DNA of 64,000 bases. It comes from Amaurobius ferox. Lineage: Eukaryota; Arthropoda; Arachnida; Araneae; Amaurobiidae. The position numbers were made by a program, and so were the translations under genes. The notes under the pieces are model-generated. The model saw nothing but the letters and a program-made list of their open reading frames with translations. It searched no databases and was not told where the DNA came from. Numbering within the stretch: the first letter of the stretch is position 1; each line of letters begins with the position of its first letter. Positions 21,741 through 33,960 of this stretch are shown here, one piece after another. The stretch lies in contig OX578145.1 of assembly GCA_951213105.1 (NCBI GenBank), positions 114,972,239-115,036,238 on the forward strand, in the 5' to 3' direction.

Positions 21741-24199
21741 AAAATATACTAACTCCGACTCCTAAATAAAACTATTTTAAAATAATTTTAATTCGGAATA
21801 TTTAAATTTTTTATATATTTTTTAAATAATTCTTAAGCAATAAATTTTCAATTTGGTAATAGAAGAAAAGATTTGGCAATTATGAATTCTGCCAATCGTG
21901 AATTATGGTATAACAACCATAATGTGTACTACTATGCTATTCATCTTTCCTAAAATAATGATCTTCTGAATTTATAAATCACAACAAATTTAGTTTGAAA
22001 AATTCTGAGGTGTTGGTCAGGTGAAAGCTTAATATTTTCGAACTGGACGGGGTAAAAATTTTTCAAATTAAACCAATACTGACTTTTAGTCTCTAAGTAA
22101 CTGCCTTTTGATCTTCGTTCCTTTTTCTTTCTTTTACCGGGATTTGTCTAAATTTGGAGATTTTAGGTTTTTTTGCAGTAGGAGAATTTTTCTCCCTATT
22201 GCAGTGATGTAGTAGCCCAAACACTTCTTTTTGAATTCTTAGTTTCTAAAAACTACTTACTTATTCCCATTTTTTTTATGCAGAAACAGGTTGATTTTTG
22301 GGACTCCAGAACAACAAACTGAATGGGGATTGAGTACATTTTTTATCACATGTGTGTTTAGGAAGCATTTTGAAAAAAAAATTAAGGAGGGGGGGGGCAT
22401 GAACACTCTAAAATACACCCCCGAATCTGCATGTGTCTAAGGCAGTGATTTCCGAAGGTTTTTCATGGTGACACCTTACCGATCTCGTAAATTTTGACCC
22501 CCCAAAAAATGAGAAAAAGTTCTCTTCATAACATATGTACCCTTCGTAAGATGACTAAAAACAACCATACATTATATACAGTGTTGTTTACATTTTATAT
22601 GAGACAAAAGAAACATATTTGCATACCATGCGAAGAAAATAAAAACAAGCATATATATTTTTTTCTTAATATTAGTGGCTCGCTCGCATGTGCCTGGTGA
22701 CTCTTATAATTTCTTTTATGTTGGGACGAATGTGGAATAAGTTCACACGTATTTTTTCATTCAGCATTTTTAAGCTGCCACATTTCACTGTTTTAATATT
22801 GGTCACCATAGAAAATCCTGCTTTGCAAGACTATGTGGTCGAAAACTTATTCACTATAAAAAATAAACATTTGTTCATAACATTTAAATTTGTACTAAAG
22901 CTTATGTATAAATATTGAATAAAAATCATAAAATAATTCAAATTGTTTTATTTACCTCAAATACATGCATAAAATCGATAGCCAAAGGGCAACAAAGATA
23001 TAACTATAGCGGGAAGTGACACATTTTGGTGGAAGAAATTTAATATTTATTCAGTTTATATAAAAAAAATGCCTTCACCATTTATTGTTCGAATATTTGG
23101 AATAATCATACCTTAAAATCATGCTTAAATTTGATGTTCAAAACTATGAAAGTGTGAACTAAGAAAATAAGAAGCCATATCTTACAGTAATGTTAATGTT
23201 TACTATTTACAATTTAAATACAACCAAATTCTCAGAAAAGAAGTAAATTTAAGTCTTTATTGAGCTTTCCTCCCATACACACTTATTTACACGGTAATAG
23301 AATTATCTCTTACCTTTTTATAAAGCATAATTATTCATATTTTATTTTGAAATTTCCTTGTTTCCTGAGCAAATCATTGTCAATATAACTTAATTTTTCA
23401 TTAAATATAGTAAAATAGTATAAATATAGTATATAGTTAAATATAGTAAGTAGAAAAGTAAAGAAACCTATTTACATTTTAAAAGTAAACACACTTTTAA
23501 AATTGTCAAGCGTCAAAGACCACCATTATGAGCGATCAATGCACAGTGCTTCAACACTTTTAACATATTTTATCTTTATATTGATGCATCAATAGTATTG
23601 ATTTGGCAATGAACTGATGTATTGAAATTTGTACAATGCTTCGTTCATCCACAATTATTTTAAAAAATAATATATATGTTATATTTTGCATATGGCAAAC
23701 TTTCAGAAATGTTTATTAATGGTTTCAGAAATTATTGTTTTCTTGATATCGCCAATTGCGACAAAATACTGCAAAAAGTTACAAAAAGTTACAAATACTA
23801 ATAAAGTATTCAGGACTATCAACTGAGTAGGCAAAAAGACCCAAAAGGTTTGGGGACAAGGGCTGCATAAACAGTTTATGAAAAATAAGCAATAACTTGT
23901 AAAATAAGGAGTAGTAGAGTGCTTGCACATTTGCTGCAAAGGGTCCTAAAAACTTTGTCGGCTGCAGTGAAATTATTTCTAATGGTTGGATAACCTTAAT
24001 ATCCTGTTTAGAACAGATGTCATGATTATGTTCCCCGCATACATAGTATTATATATAGGGATAGTTCTGTAATAGGTGTCGAATGTTTTGAATTTGTGTT
24101 TTCGATGGAATAACACATTTAAAAGTTTATTGCGTGATACAAGAAAATCAGTAAAATATTACCACAAAAAATTCATGAACACAGACTGCATGATACTTT
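21741..24199. other. AT-rich DNA, no supportable gene
   Basis: No gene seen. Near 22443 a cagtgatttccgaaggtttt motif resembles one end of some hAT elements, but no matching second end was found. Poly-G run near 22390. Confidence 0.5.
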
Positions 24200-24480
24200 A
24201 AGATACTCATAAAAAGGTATACAAATCTACTATGAACAATACAATAGTATACTATATTGCTGAAAAGCTTTATATTTGAATACACAATTTCAGAGCATGA
24301 TCTCTAGTCATCAAAAAGCCCACCAAGAAATCCAACTACTATGTTCAGGTTTCTAATATACGCTAAACAATAGAGTTAGATCACTAGGATTTAGCTTAAA
24401 TATATGTGTCTACCGCTATTAGTACTTCAAATACCATGGCAAACAAAGTAAAGACATAATACACTCCAAATTCACATTAG
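24200..24480 (-). repeat. Second, inverted copy of the repeat upstream of piggyBac
   Basis: The reverse complement reads atatatttaagctaaatcct, actctattgtttagcgtata, gaacatagtagttg and atttcttggtgggctttttg in the same order as 16285-16400. It is followed by a shared catgctctg block. No transposase code is attached here. Confidence 0.65.
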
Positions 24481-25694
24481 CTGTCACAAACTTCTAAAAT
24501 CTCATTCAAACGGAAAAAACACAAAAAAAAAATGTCTGTGATCCTACAAAATCTCTGAACAATAAATACACGGAAGCTCGGCATAAATAAAATTGAAGGT
24601 AAATAATTTAGACAAACAATATTTTGATGTAGGAATTCGATGTTAACATGTGTTAGAAACATCAAGTTAAGGTGGAATTCGGTATTTTCCCCTCCATGTT
24701 AAAGTATAGGCCATTTCTATTACAACAACCGCGAAAGAACGGCTGCTCAAATCCTTTAAGAATTTATACCAGTGACAGAATGATATATGTAGTATCTTGT
24801 GTAGTCAGAATTTGTATAACATCAATAAATTAATTATCTATAGGGAGGTTTTACCTACGTCACGTTCCCTTGACAACCATTTGAGCAGACGACTGCTTTG
24901 TACAAGCAACAGCTAGAACGTCATGAATTAATATTACAAATCTTATTTTTTGCAGCTAGATCCTGTATATAAAAGCTTATATTAAGCTAAAATCAACGAA
25001 ATTTGAGGTGAAGATCCTTATGATGGATGCAGATTACTCACAGAAAAGTTATATTTTAATGTTTTTGAAAATCAACATGGTAATAGTTGGAAACTTTATT
25101 ATATGGAAAAAAAATGTTTCCACAAATCAATCTCGTGCCAATTCAGAGAGTTTTGATGTAATTTCATGGTCACTGAAATCTCTTGTCGGTTTTATGTCAT
25201 GTATGTCACGATGGGTTTTCAATTTTATATTAAATAAGTAGACAAATTGAGATTTTGAAACTTCCCTAGGAAATAGCTGTGATATAGATATACATATTGT
25301 GAATAAAATTTATTTTCCTAGAAATATTATCTTCTATGTCAAATGTACTACATTAATCTGATGTCATGTCTGTCACAAACGAAATTAACCTACAGGTATC
25401 TACTACTGAATTTAATGATTTTAATTTGATGTTGAATTTTTCTAATTTTAGATTTATGAAACAAACTAAAAATTACGCAGTTCATTGCTGATAAATCAAT
25501 GATTGTATAATCAAATTATAAAACTAGAAAATTTTACGCTTTTTTTAAAGATTTATTAAATTTAATTTGAAAAGCATACTGTGCCATATAATGTACTCAC
25601 CATGAATAAAATGCTCACCAGTGGCTTATCCTGACTCTATATGCCAGGGTTATTTTAAATGAAAAATACGCATAACATTAAAAAGTCTTGAAAA
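24481..25694. other. AT-rich DNA, no supportable gene
   Basis: The frame 25008-25241 has no recognisable domain. Confidence 0.5.
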
Positions 25695-25752
25695 GTGTGT
25701 ATATATGTGTGGTGGTGGTGGTGGTGTGTGTGTGTGTGTGGGGGGGGGGGGT
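25695..25752. repeat. Compound microsatellite (GT/GGT/G)n
   Basis: A gtgtgtatatatgtgtggtggtgg-type run passes into (GT)n and then a run of about thirteen G. Simple low-complexity DNA. Confidence 0.9.
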
Positions 25753-25811
25753 TTCACTGCAAACTTTCAGGTGCTTCAAATTTTCAGTATTCCAATCTTC
25801 TCTGTTGATTC

Positions 25812-26714
25812 TTAAAGGCCATTCTTTGCTTCTTTTGAACCAGCATTGACCAGTTTGTCCGCCAGGTCATTACCAGATACACCGCAGTGGCTGGGGATCA
25901 ACTGCAAAACGATTTGACGTCCCTCCTCTAAAAGAGCATTAATAGCCATCTGACAGTGGTACACAGTTTTTATATTGCTAAGTGTGATTAAAGAGAGCGA
26001 ATTGATGGCAGCCTGTGAGTCAATAAAGTTTACAATATTATACTCTCTTCCCTTGCCAATTTCGTCAAGTACCAAAGACACAGCTGCCACCTCACCATTG
26101 TAGCTGTTACAGAATCCCTATAGCTTTGTTCAGCCTGAAACATTTTGAATGCACACCCGCACCAGCATTTTTAATGGCATCCATAGCAGATCCATCAGTG
26201 TATATATGTAACCAATTTGATGAGGGGTATCACTCTTCAATAGTGGCAAGGGCAGCCATCCTTAGTCCAGTATCCGTAGAAAAACTCTTGCTCACTGGAA
26301 GAACAAGGTCAAGGCGGAAATCAACTTTATTGTTATGTCTGTGAGAAGTGGAAGGACCAAACAAAGGCTCCTTTTCAACATCCGGAATATCAAATTTATC
26401 TAACAATACGTTGGCCATACTCAAAAAGGTTATCTGAGTTTTTAACCTAGTCTGGGCAGGTGTATATACCTTCCCAAAACCATCAGTTCTCAAAAGTTTT
26501 TGAGAAAGTTTCAAGGTAGCTCTTTGTCTCCGATCCGCCAATGGTTCCAGACCAGCCTGAATTTGCATGGCCTCAACCATTGTAGCTGTTACAGAATCCC
26601 TATAGCTTTGTTCAGCCTGAAACATTTTGAATACACACCCGCACCAGCATTTTTAATGGCATCCATAGCAGATCCATCAGTGTATATATGTAACCAATTT
26701 GATGAGGGGTATCA
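25812..26714 (-). pseudogene. LINE ORF2 relic: RT C-terminus and RNase H, rearranged
   Basis: On the minus strand, 26580 to ~26230 encodes MQIQAGLEPLADRRQRATLKL, the connector region typical of R1/Jockey-like ORF2 proteins. The segment from 26232 to 26104 encodes SNWLHIYTDGSAMDAIKNAGAGV, the start of RNase H with its first catalytic Asp. After a stop and frameshift, 26090 to 25812 encodes NFIDSQAAINSL and IPSHCGVSGNDLADKL, the second Asp and the H..GxxGNDxAD end of RNase H. The RNase H start segment is present twice: a further copy lies at 26714-26579, upstream of the connector. The order is therefore RNaseH-start, connector, RNaseH-start, RNaseH-end, a duplicated and scrambled relic. It is not the same lineage as the 5.9-12 kb LINE, which lacks RNase H. 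Confidence 0.87.
26099..26232. repeat. ~135-bp direct repeat (partner 26579-26714)
   Basis: From tgtagctgttacagaatccc to gatgaggggtatcac both copies are nearly identical, with single differences such as gcacaccc/acacaccc. The near identity shows that the duplication is younger than most decay of the relic, or that it was homogenised. Confidence 0.85.
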
Positions 26715-26723
26715 CATGCATAT

Positions 26724-26800
26724 TCAGAATCAGTGGTGCGTACAGAACCCAGGATGGAAGCCAGGTGATCTTTGGCGAAAACGGTGAATCACGAACGCTT
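26724..26800 (+). repeat. Short dispersed repeat (partner 38947-39023, inverted)
   Basis: agaatcagtggtgcgtacag followed by aacccaggatgg, an accaggtg block and a ttggcgaaaa block matches the reverse complement of 38947-39023. Class unknown. Confidence 0.5.
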
Positions 26801-27937
26801 TAACGCCAAACCAGAGCTGACTAGAAAGCCAAGCTTGAGCGCTAAATCATAAATTATGGCGCGAGAAAGTCACGTGATCGGACACATTTCGGTAGATTCC
26901 TGCATTGAATATGAATTATATGCTATGGATTCTTGTATAGCTTCTTTTATTTATATGGATTCTTGTATAGCTCGTTTTATATATATGGATTCTTTTATAT
27001 GGATAGCTTTTTCGTAGAGAATTGAAGTAAGTTTTCTTATTTAATTACATATTATGTTGACCTTATGCCTTAAACATTAATCTGACAACATTTAACAATT
27101 TTTTTCTTAAAATATCATCTCTTTCTTGCCGGTTTTTCATAAGCCTAAAACGCATCATTGTTGGTTATGCATTGACTTTTAAAATTTGTTTCCTTTACTT
27201 TTATGTAATCTACGCTTCATATATACTTGCATGATTGTATTTTTATTTTAAATAATGCTTTTAAAAGGAGTTTGTATGTCACAAAAAGACTAAATGAGCA
27301 CTAGATGAGTTATGCTGTTTATAATATCTCAGCGAACTTTCTAAGTGTTTTTTTAGCTATCTTAAAAGATATCTGCATCTCGGAAATCAGCTATGGTTGT
27401 AACTGTTTTTGTAGAGTATAACAAATTAATTGCATATAGAAATGTAGTATTGTCATATATTGCATGTATAATGGATTATTTACTTGTTTGACATGGCATT
27501 AGAAATTACTTGTATTATATAAAGTATTGTATTGAGATTTTACTCTGATATTTGAAGTTTCGAATGATTGTTTTGGAATAAAAGTAACAGAATTTGTTGA
27601 TTTAAATGTGTTATGCTGCGATGAAATCATGATTTTGTCCAGCACCATTCTGTGTATCTTTACATTTCAGTAATAGAAGTTACGGTTTGAATTTTAACAT
27701 ACACAGTACCCTTTCTTCAGTCATGCGTGTTTTGAAAGTAACAGATTTGAATCTAACCCTGCAATGAGTTCAGTGAATTTTCATTCCATGTACTTTTCTT
27801 AACGCTGAGCAGCACTTTATTCTCCTCAAACACCTCCTCCCCTATAAGAGTATTTAATTTTTATTTCAATTGTATTTTATTCTGTAAAATATAGTATAAA
27901 GAAAGTATTGTTTTAATGAAAAATTTTGACAATATGT
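26801..27937. other. AT-rich DNA, no supportable gene
   Basis: tatggattcttgtatagct occurs twice near 26925-26975 as a short tandem motif. No gene seen. Confidence 0.5.
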
Positions 27938-28276
27938 GTTTTAGTGCCTCTTGAAAACGTTTTGACTATATTTAGAATGACGTTCCTCTGTTTGCGGTCA
28001 ATTTCTTGTGTACACGATAGCTTCCATAAATATTAATGGATTTTCACGATACTTTATATCCAGTTTATTATTAAAAAATCTAGAACTAGATAGAACTTTT
28101 TAAATCAAGTGAAAACTGCGAAATTATATATTTTTTTGGTAGTATAGGACAAAATTTAACATAATTATGCATAAAAGAGGTTGTTTATGGTTCAATGATC
28201 ATGAAACCTTACAGTTTCAACTGTATTGAAAAATAGTTGTGATGCAATTTTTGTGTTCATTACATCATTAGCACCC
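27938..28276 (+). repeat. Dispersed repeat family R1, copy 2
   Basis: Aligns in the same orientation with 3800-4170 (gtcaatttcttgtgtacac, aaaaatctagaactagat, tataggacaaaattt, attatgcataaa, attacatcattagc), with many differences. Both copies run into G- or C-rich runs at the 3' side. Confidence 0.65.
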
Positions 28277-30343
28277 CCCCTCCCCTGATGGGCAAGTTAC
28301 CCCCCACAGGGTTCATTGCCAAGTATGGTATCAATCGAAAGATTTCCCCCTCCTCTCCCGATGGGATACACTGTCAAACTTAGTATCAGTCGAAAGATAT
28401 TTTTAAGATTTTAAAATGAAAGGTAACATGCTTTAATTATGATCATTTGAACCAACAATATGGATTTTTGAAATTTTTTTTCTTGTAAAATTTGCAAAAT
28501 GTCAAGTTGAGCCACACTGAAGTTATTTTTTTCAATGAATTTCAGTTTGTCAAGTAACATTTTGTGGAACTTTTTATTTTAGTAGTAAGAGTATCTATAA
28601 TAGGATTGATTTCAAGGTGCACAGTCTGCTTTCATCATGCATTACAGTTTTGTTGGCTGGTTTTTACCGTCGCTCTCTGCTACTAATGACATTCCCGGTT
28701 ATACTCTCGGACCCAAACACACAGTCATCAGAGGTGGATCAAGCTTGCATGGGGTCCCTGGCTTAAAATATTGATAGGGCCCTTGCAACAAATTGATTTC
28801 TGTTTATTAGTAAAAAGGGGTCGCTATTGATATATGAATATAGTCAACCAAATGCAACTTGATGATATAGACCTAAAACATTTAACTGGGAATTTAAATG
28901 AAATTAAAAATTTGTCAGTTTAAATGACATAAATTTTTAAGACTTGTTAAAAGTAGTAAATGACTCATTTACTCATTTTACAGAAGTTCAATTTCCAAAA
29001 ATCATACTACTTAATATTCGAATTGAAAAGTATGAGAAACAGACGGTGTTGAATTTTGATTTTTTCCATAATTATTTATTATTTGTGTGGGCGCTTTATA
29101 TAAATATACATATATTTTACTCTGATATCCTACAAATTCTATTGTATTTATATATATTTACATTTAAGATGATTACAATGAACATGCTAAAAATTAATGA
29201 GAAAGAAATGCATGTATGAAATGCTTCATAAACTATTATTTTGCTAACCTGAAATGTGTAAAAATACATTTATATTTCTATAGAAAATAACTAAGATCTA
29301 AAGGGGTTTAAAGTATACTAGTTACTTATTCAGAAACAATTTACATACATAATTGTTGTCATTGTACTTTCGGAATTATTGTATTTCTTAAATTGCAATT
29401 ACTAAAAATTAAGTAAACTAGTATAATTACAACTCAATTTTTACCAGTAACACAAACACAACTAAATCAAAAATTTGCCTTTTCAAGCCATTTTAAAACC
29501 ACAAATTATCACCATACAGAGTGTTAATTGGAGAACTAAAAGAAATATTGTATTTTTGAAAGGCGTAATTTGATATACATATCAAAAGTACTGACTATAT
29601 GAGCAACTATATGACTGACTATATGAGCAACTATATGCTCGATAGCAGTAAGTGCAGTCGTACAAATGTATAAATTAGAATGTAATGTAAAATTATGGTA
29701 TATTTTTTAATTTACACAATTTGGTGTTCATGGCTGCAGACCCACCTCCCCCAATCTACCACTGAGAGTAATAGAAAATTAAATGATCGCTAAAGAGTTA
29801 TGCTTTTTTTTAAATGTTGGTAAACTTTTCCCGTGTTCTTTTAGTTACAATCTTTAAGGACATGCTCATCCTGTAGAATAAATGATACTCTTTATATTTA
29901 TATCCAGTGTGGTAATTAAGTAGTTGTACATAAAAATTGAGTATCTTCATATATGCATGCAAAATTGCATATTTACAGAAGCTACACTAAATTTGGTGTT
30001 AAAAGCCCTTTTGACATACGTATTTTACAGAGCGAAGTAATGTCAAATGCGAAAAAAGAGTTACTTCTCAAACAATTAAAAATAATTTTTGAACTCCTAT
30101 GATGGCTGAAGTTGATAAAATTACAAGGCTTGATTAAATTTATATGTTTCTGAATTTCAAGAAAGTTAAAGCTGATTTAATAAATTGCGTTTCTAATAAC
30201 TTATTATTGAAGATCCAGAAGTTTTTACATTTTGTTCGTGTTTCATTAAATATTTTTATGTAACTCAAATTAATTGTTATTGACATTTGAAGTTGGTAAA
30301 GTGGTAGGACTGAATTTGTCAGTTCCCACAGAACAGAGGTCCT
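28277..30343. other. AT-rich DNA, no supportable gene
   Basis: A short imperfect duplication around 28290-28400 (tatcaatcgaaagat / tatcagtcgaaagat) and a 24-bp duplication near 29591-29637 (actgactatatgagcaacta) are visible. The frame 28944-29219 shows no domain. Confidence 0.5.
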
Positions 30344-30760
30344 GAGCATGTTGCTCACGAGCACCATAATGCTTATGGACCTGTATTTAGTGCTCGAGCA
30401 TGTTGCTCACGAGCACCATAATGCTTATGGACCTGTATTTAGTGCTCGAGCATGTTGCTCACGAGCACCATAATGCTTATGGACCTGTATTTAGTGCTCG
30501 AGCATGTTGCTCACGAGCACCATAATGCTTATGGACCTGTATTTAGTGCTCGAGCATGTTGCTCACGAGCACCATAATGCTTATGGACCTGTATTTAGTG
30601 CTCGAGCATGTTGCTCACGAGCACCATAATGCTTATGGACCTGTATTTAGTGCTCGAGCATGTTGCTCACGAGCACCATAATGCTTATGGACCTGTATTT
30701 AGTGCTCGAGCATGTTGCTCACGAGCACCATAATGCTTATGGACCTGTATTTAGTGCTCG
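30344..30760. repeat. 52-bp tandem array, eight copies, hairpin-forming
   Basis: gcaccataatgc occurs at 30361, 30413, 30465, 30517, 30569, 30621, 30673 and 30725, a strict 52-bp period. By eye the eight units are identical. Each unit holds nested inverted repeats: gagca-tgt-tgctc, ccataa-tgc-ttatgg, and cgagcac…gtgctcg across the unit. The 52-bp period is not a multiple of three, so the array does not code. There are no unique spacers, so it is not CRISPR-like. Confidence 0.97.
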
Positions 30761-31760
30761 TTAGAGAAGTGTAAAATGTCACTAAAAGGGGCACTAAGTG
30801 TATAATGTCACTAAGACGAACACTAAAATCAAAATTTTCGGAAATTTTATTTTTTTTATATAAATATTTAATGACCTTCAATCTTCATAAAATTGTCTTA
30901 CTATTTAGTCAAGGACTGGTTGCAGTCTCTCAGGTTCAAACTTCATTCTTCTACTAGAAACTATGAATCTGTTGAAATTAAAAATTAATTAAAGCAATTA
31001 ATTATTAGAGAAATCAGCTCCGTTTCTGGTGCCTTTCACTTTTTATCCATTATCCCTTCTTTGTAATAAGAAATTAAATTATTTGCGTTGAAAAACTAGT
31101 TTCAAGGATAAGTTTAGTAAGTTTGATAATATGTACAACTTTGATAATATTAAGCACAGTTTGATAATACATATAAACATTTCACAAATAAATAGAGCAT
31201 GTTGGACAAAATTTGGTACAAAGTTTACATTTTTTTATACCAAAAATTACATATTTGTATAAAAATTACAATGGGTGAACACTAGAAGCCCATTGATTTT
31301 AAATGCAATCAAATGTTTGGAAGACCCCCAAATTTTCGAATGAAATTTTTAAAAAATCAGAACTTTCAATAATGTTACACAAATAATCATTTGGTATGTA
31401 ATTTTTCATTAAAAAACTAGTGACAGCATGAATCATTCTTATGATGTTATACTTTTTAAAATAAATTTATCAAAAAATCACATAAAATTCAAAAACGTAT
31501 TAACTGTTGTGAAATATGTTCACTTTTCATATATATTATGTGTTAAATTTGTTAACATCATTCTCGTGGATTTAGTTCATTCTATTCTCGAAAGAAGGTA
31601 CTTCGTGTAATTGTTTTGTATTTTGACACCAAATAATTTGCCAACAGTCATTTATATATATAAGAAATCTTCTTCTCTGGTTATCTGTAACGATTGGTGA
31701 TAACTATTAGCAAAGTTGGCTACTCATTTAATAAAATATCGCCAACTTAGCTATATTTTA
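30761..31760. other. AT-rich DNA, no supportable gene
   Basis: Nothing recognisable apart from AT-rich sequence. The frame 31428-31610 has no domain. Confidence 0.5.
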
Positions 31761-31774
31761 CCCCCCAGATTGAT

Positions 31775-32063
31775 TGGGCGCGGTAGCCCAGTGGTTAGCG
31801 GGCGGGAATTGCACCCGGTAGGCCCGGGTTCGATTCCCGCCACTGCCAAAACTGCTGCTGTGTTCACGCGGAGTACGATCACGTTAAACATGTGGGTCCA
31901 CAAGTCCTTCTGAGAGGTTGGTGGTAGGGGAAGGAGGGTACGGTCCGCGTGGATGCCTCCCCCACTGGGTTCCGGTCTAAATTGGGTGGCACTTCCCGGC
32001 CGTCCAAACAGTTACCTTACACCTTTCTGGTAGGTCGGACAGTCTGGGTCTCAACAACAACAA
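31775..32063 (+). mobile_element. tRNA-derived SINE
   Basis: The head gggcgcggtagcccagtggt…gggttcgattcccgcc has a Pol III A box (ggtagcccagtgg) and B box (gggttcgattccc). The body from about 31867 is nearly identical to the 5S-headed SINE at 10.9-11.08 kb and ends in a (CAA)n tail. Near-perfect target duplications lie at 31762-31774 (cccccagattgat) and 32064-32076 (cccccagactgat). The frames 31716-31913 and 31949-32140 are translations of the SINE, not genes. Confidence 0.93.
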
Positions 32064-32076
32064 CCCCCAGACTGAT

Positions 32077-33804
32077 GAAAATATTATTAAAATTACAAAA
32101 GTGTTGCCAACTTGATAAATTAATTATTAAAATATTTTAATATATGGACTATTGCGGATGTTATCAATATTGATAATTGCCAATTTAAAGTTGCATGAAA
32201 TATAAGTAAATTGGGTACTTTGAAATAGTTTTAGATGTTGTCATCAGGAAAAGTGCCTAATGTACAATTCAGCTAAAAACATTGTGACATAGATCCTATA
32301 CATTATATTTGCACTGTGAAAGAAGTAAATTCATTTCATTATAGAGGGAAAGTCAAGTGCTGCAGACTTCAGTTCTTTTTTTTTTTGTTTTTGTTGGAAA
32401 TACGAAACGAGTGATTTGTCATTCCGGTTCATAAAATTTTCTATTTCGAGTTCTGTTTCAAATTAATTTATGACAATTGATTTCATTATGGATGAGAGAA
32501 AGGATTACATATACATGAACATTAGGTTCACTTTCTCAGGAGTTGTAAAGGTAAGAGGTTAAGAAAACTATGCAAATGATTTATCCTAGCATATCAGAAT
32601 TAATTGCTTTGGATTAATTGGGAAATTTTCATTCAAAGCAACCATTTGCTATAGCTGTGCATATTTATTCTCTTACTAGAGTCGATATCATCAAACAAGT
32701 CTTGTTTAGAAAAAGAAAATTTTTTTATTACAAGCAGCACTATATATCTCTAACAAATTGAGCAAATTGAATAACATTTAGTGCTATTATTTCAATCAAT
32801 GAACATCAGAGACTTATTAATTTTGGGAGTGAACAGACCACGAAGAAGTCCCTCCATTTTTCGAACATTTATTTTAGAAAATCGAATAAGCGATATAAAA
32901 ACATAATAACATATAAAGATGTTACAAAAATAGGTATTTAATATGTGATTTTTGTTTACATGTGAATGCCATCTCATTTTTAAGACGTTAACATGTTCTC
33001 AAGATTTTACTTTAATTGAAAAAAATAAACTAAACTCACTAATATTAAATGAATGAATATTTTGTACATACATAATTTTAACCAGAAATCAATGGACACA
33101 ATTCTTCATTATTTAGAAATTATCAAAAGCTGTTCTCGAGATACAATGAAAGTTATATATTTTTTTACAATTAACCCTATATTTTTGAAACAAAAAGTAA
33201 ATAGAATAAAAATTTGTGTGATTTTTTGAAGTAATAAATGTCAATTCCTAAGCGATTATCGGAGAACCATCGGTATTAAACTGCAGAAACATTTTCAATA
33301 TTTCGAACATTCATTTCAGATCAAAAACTACTATAAAAATATAATTGTGTTACACTGTATTAAAAAAATCCTTTTATGTGTATTTCTTAGTTTAAAAGTG
33401 AATGCAACATAACTTCCAAAATGATATTTTCAGATATTGCATGTTTTTGGTCTAAAATATTATTTATGCTTATTAGCTATGTAATCAGTAACAACAATAA
33501 GCCTACTGATTTCCAGTGAGATCTATAATTAATAACGTAATATGTACTATTGTTTCCCCACCAATTCAAAATTTGGGAATCTACAGAATAATACAGATTT
33601 ATAAAAAAATAATTGTTACTACATTGTTTTAAAGCTTCTACAGCAATATAAGTAGAGGCATATTTTGGAATTCAATTTTTGGAGGGATTCAGTTCTAAAT
33701 TAAGCTCATATCAATCTCAAGGGATCTAAGAGGTGAATCCTTTATGGGCTCTGCCCTGGCCCGTGAGTTTAGGCCCAGTGTTTTTTTTTTTCAGGCATAT
33801 ATCT
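32077..33804. other. AT-rich DNA, no supportable gene
   Basis: No recognisable coding region or structured repeat. Confidence 0.5.
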
Positions 33805-33960
33805 GAGAGGGGCATTTTATATTAACCTAGTTTCTATTGATGTAACAACATTTAGATTTATTTATATAAGGCAAATAGAAAACTAGCCTTTTTCTTAAGT
33901 TTCATTCGCCCCCCCCCCCCCCCGGCCAAAAAAAATCCTGAAAGAAACTCCCTTAAATAT
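33805..33960 (+). repeat. Dispersed repeat R3, copy 1 (partner 59435-59560)
   Basis: atattaacctagtttctatt, gtaacaacatttagat, tatttatata-agg and gcaaatagaaaact are shared in order with 59455-59530. Both pass into a poly-C run. Class unknown. Confidence 0.6.

Noticed and set aside
22443..22900. hAT element beginning with cagtgatttccgaaggtttt
   Set aside because: Resembles one end of some hAT families, but no opposite end or 8-bp duplication was found, and no transposase.
28690..28800. Transposon end near cagaggtggatcaagcttgc
   Set aside because: Suggestive wording only; no partner end or duplication was found.
30344..30760. CRISPR array
   Set aside because: Units repeat head to tail without unique spacers, and the genome is eukaryotic.
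31776..31848. Functional tRNA gene
   Set aside because: The tRNA-like head continues without a break into a SINE body with a tail and target duplications.
31716..32140. Two small protein genes (for example MDASPTGFRSKLGG)
   Set aside because: These are translations of the SINE and recur at 10.97 kb in the other SINE copy.
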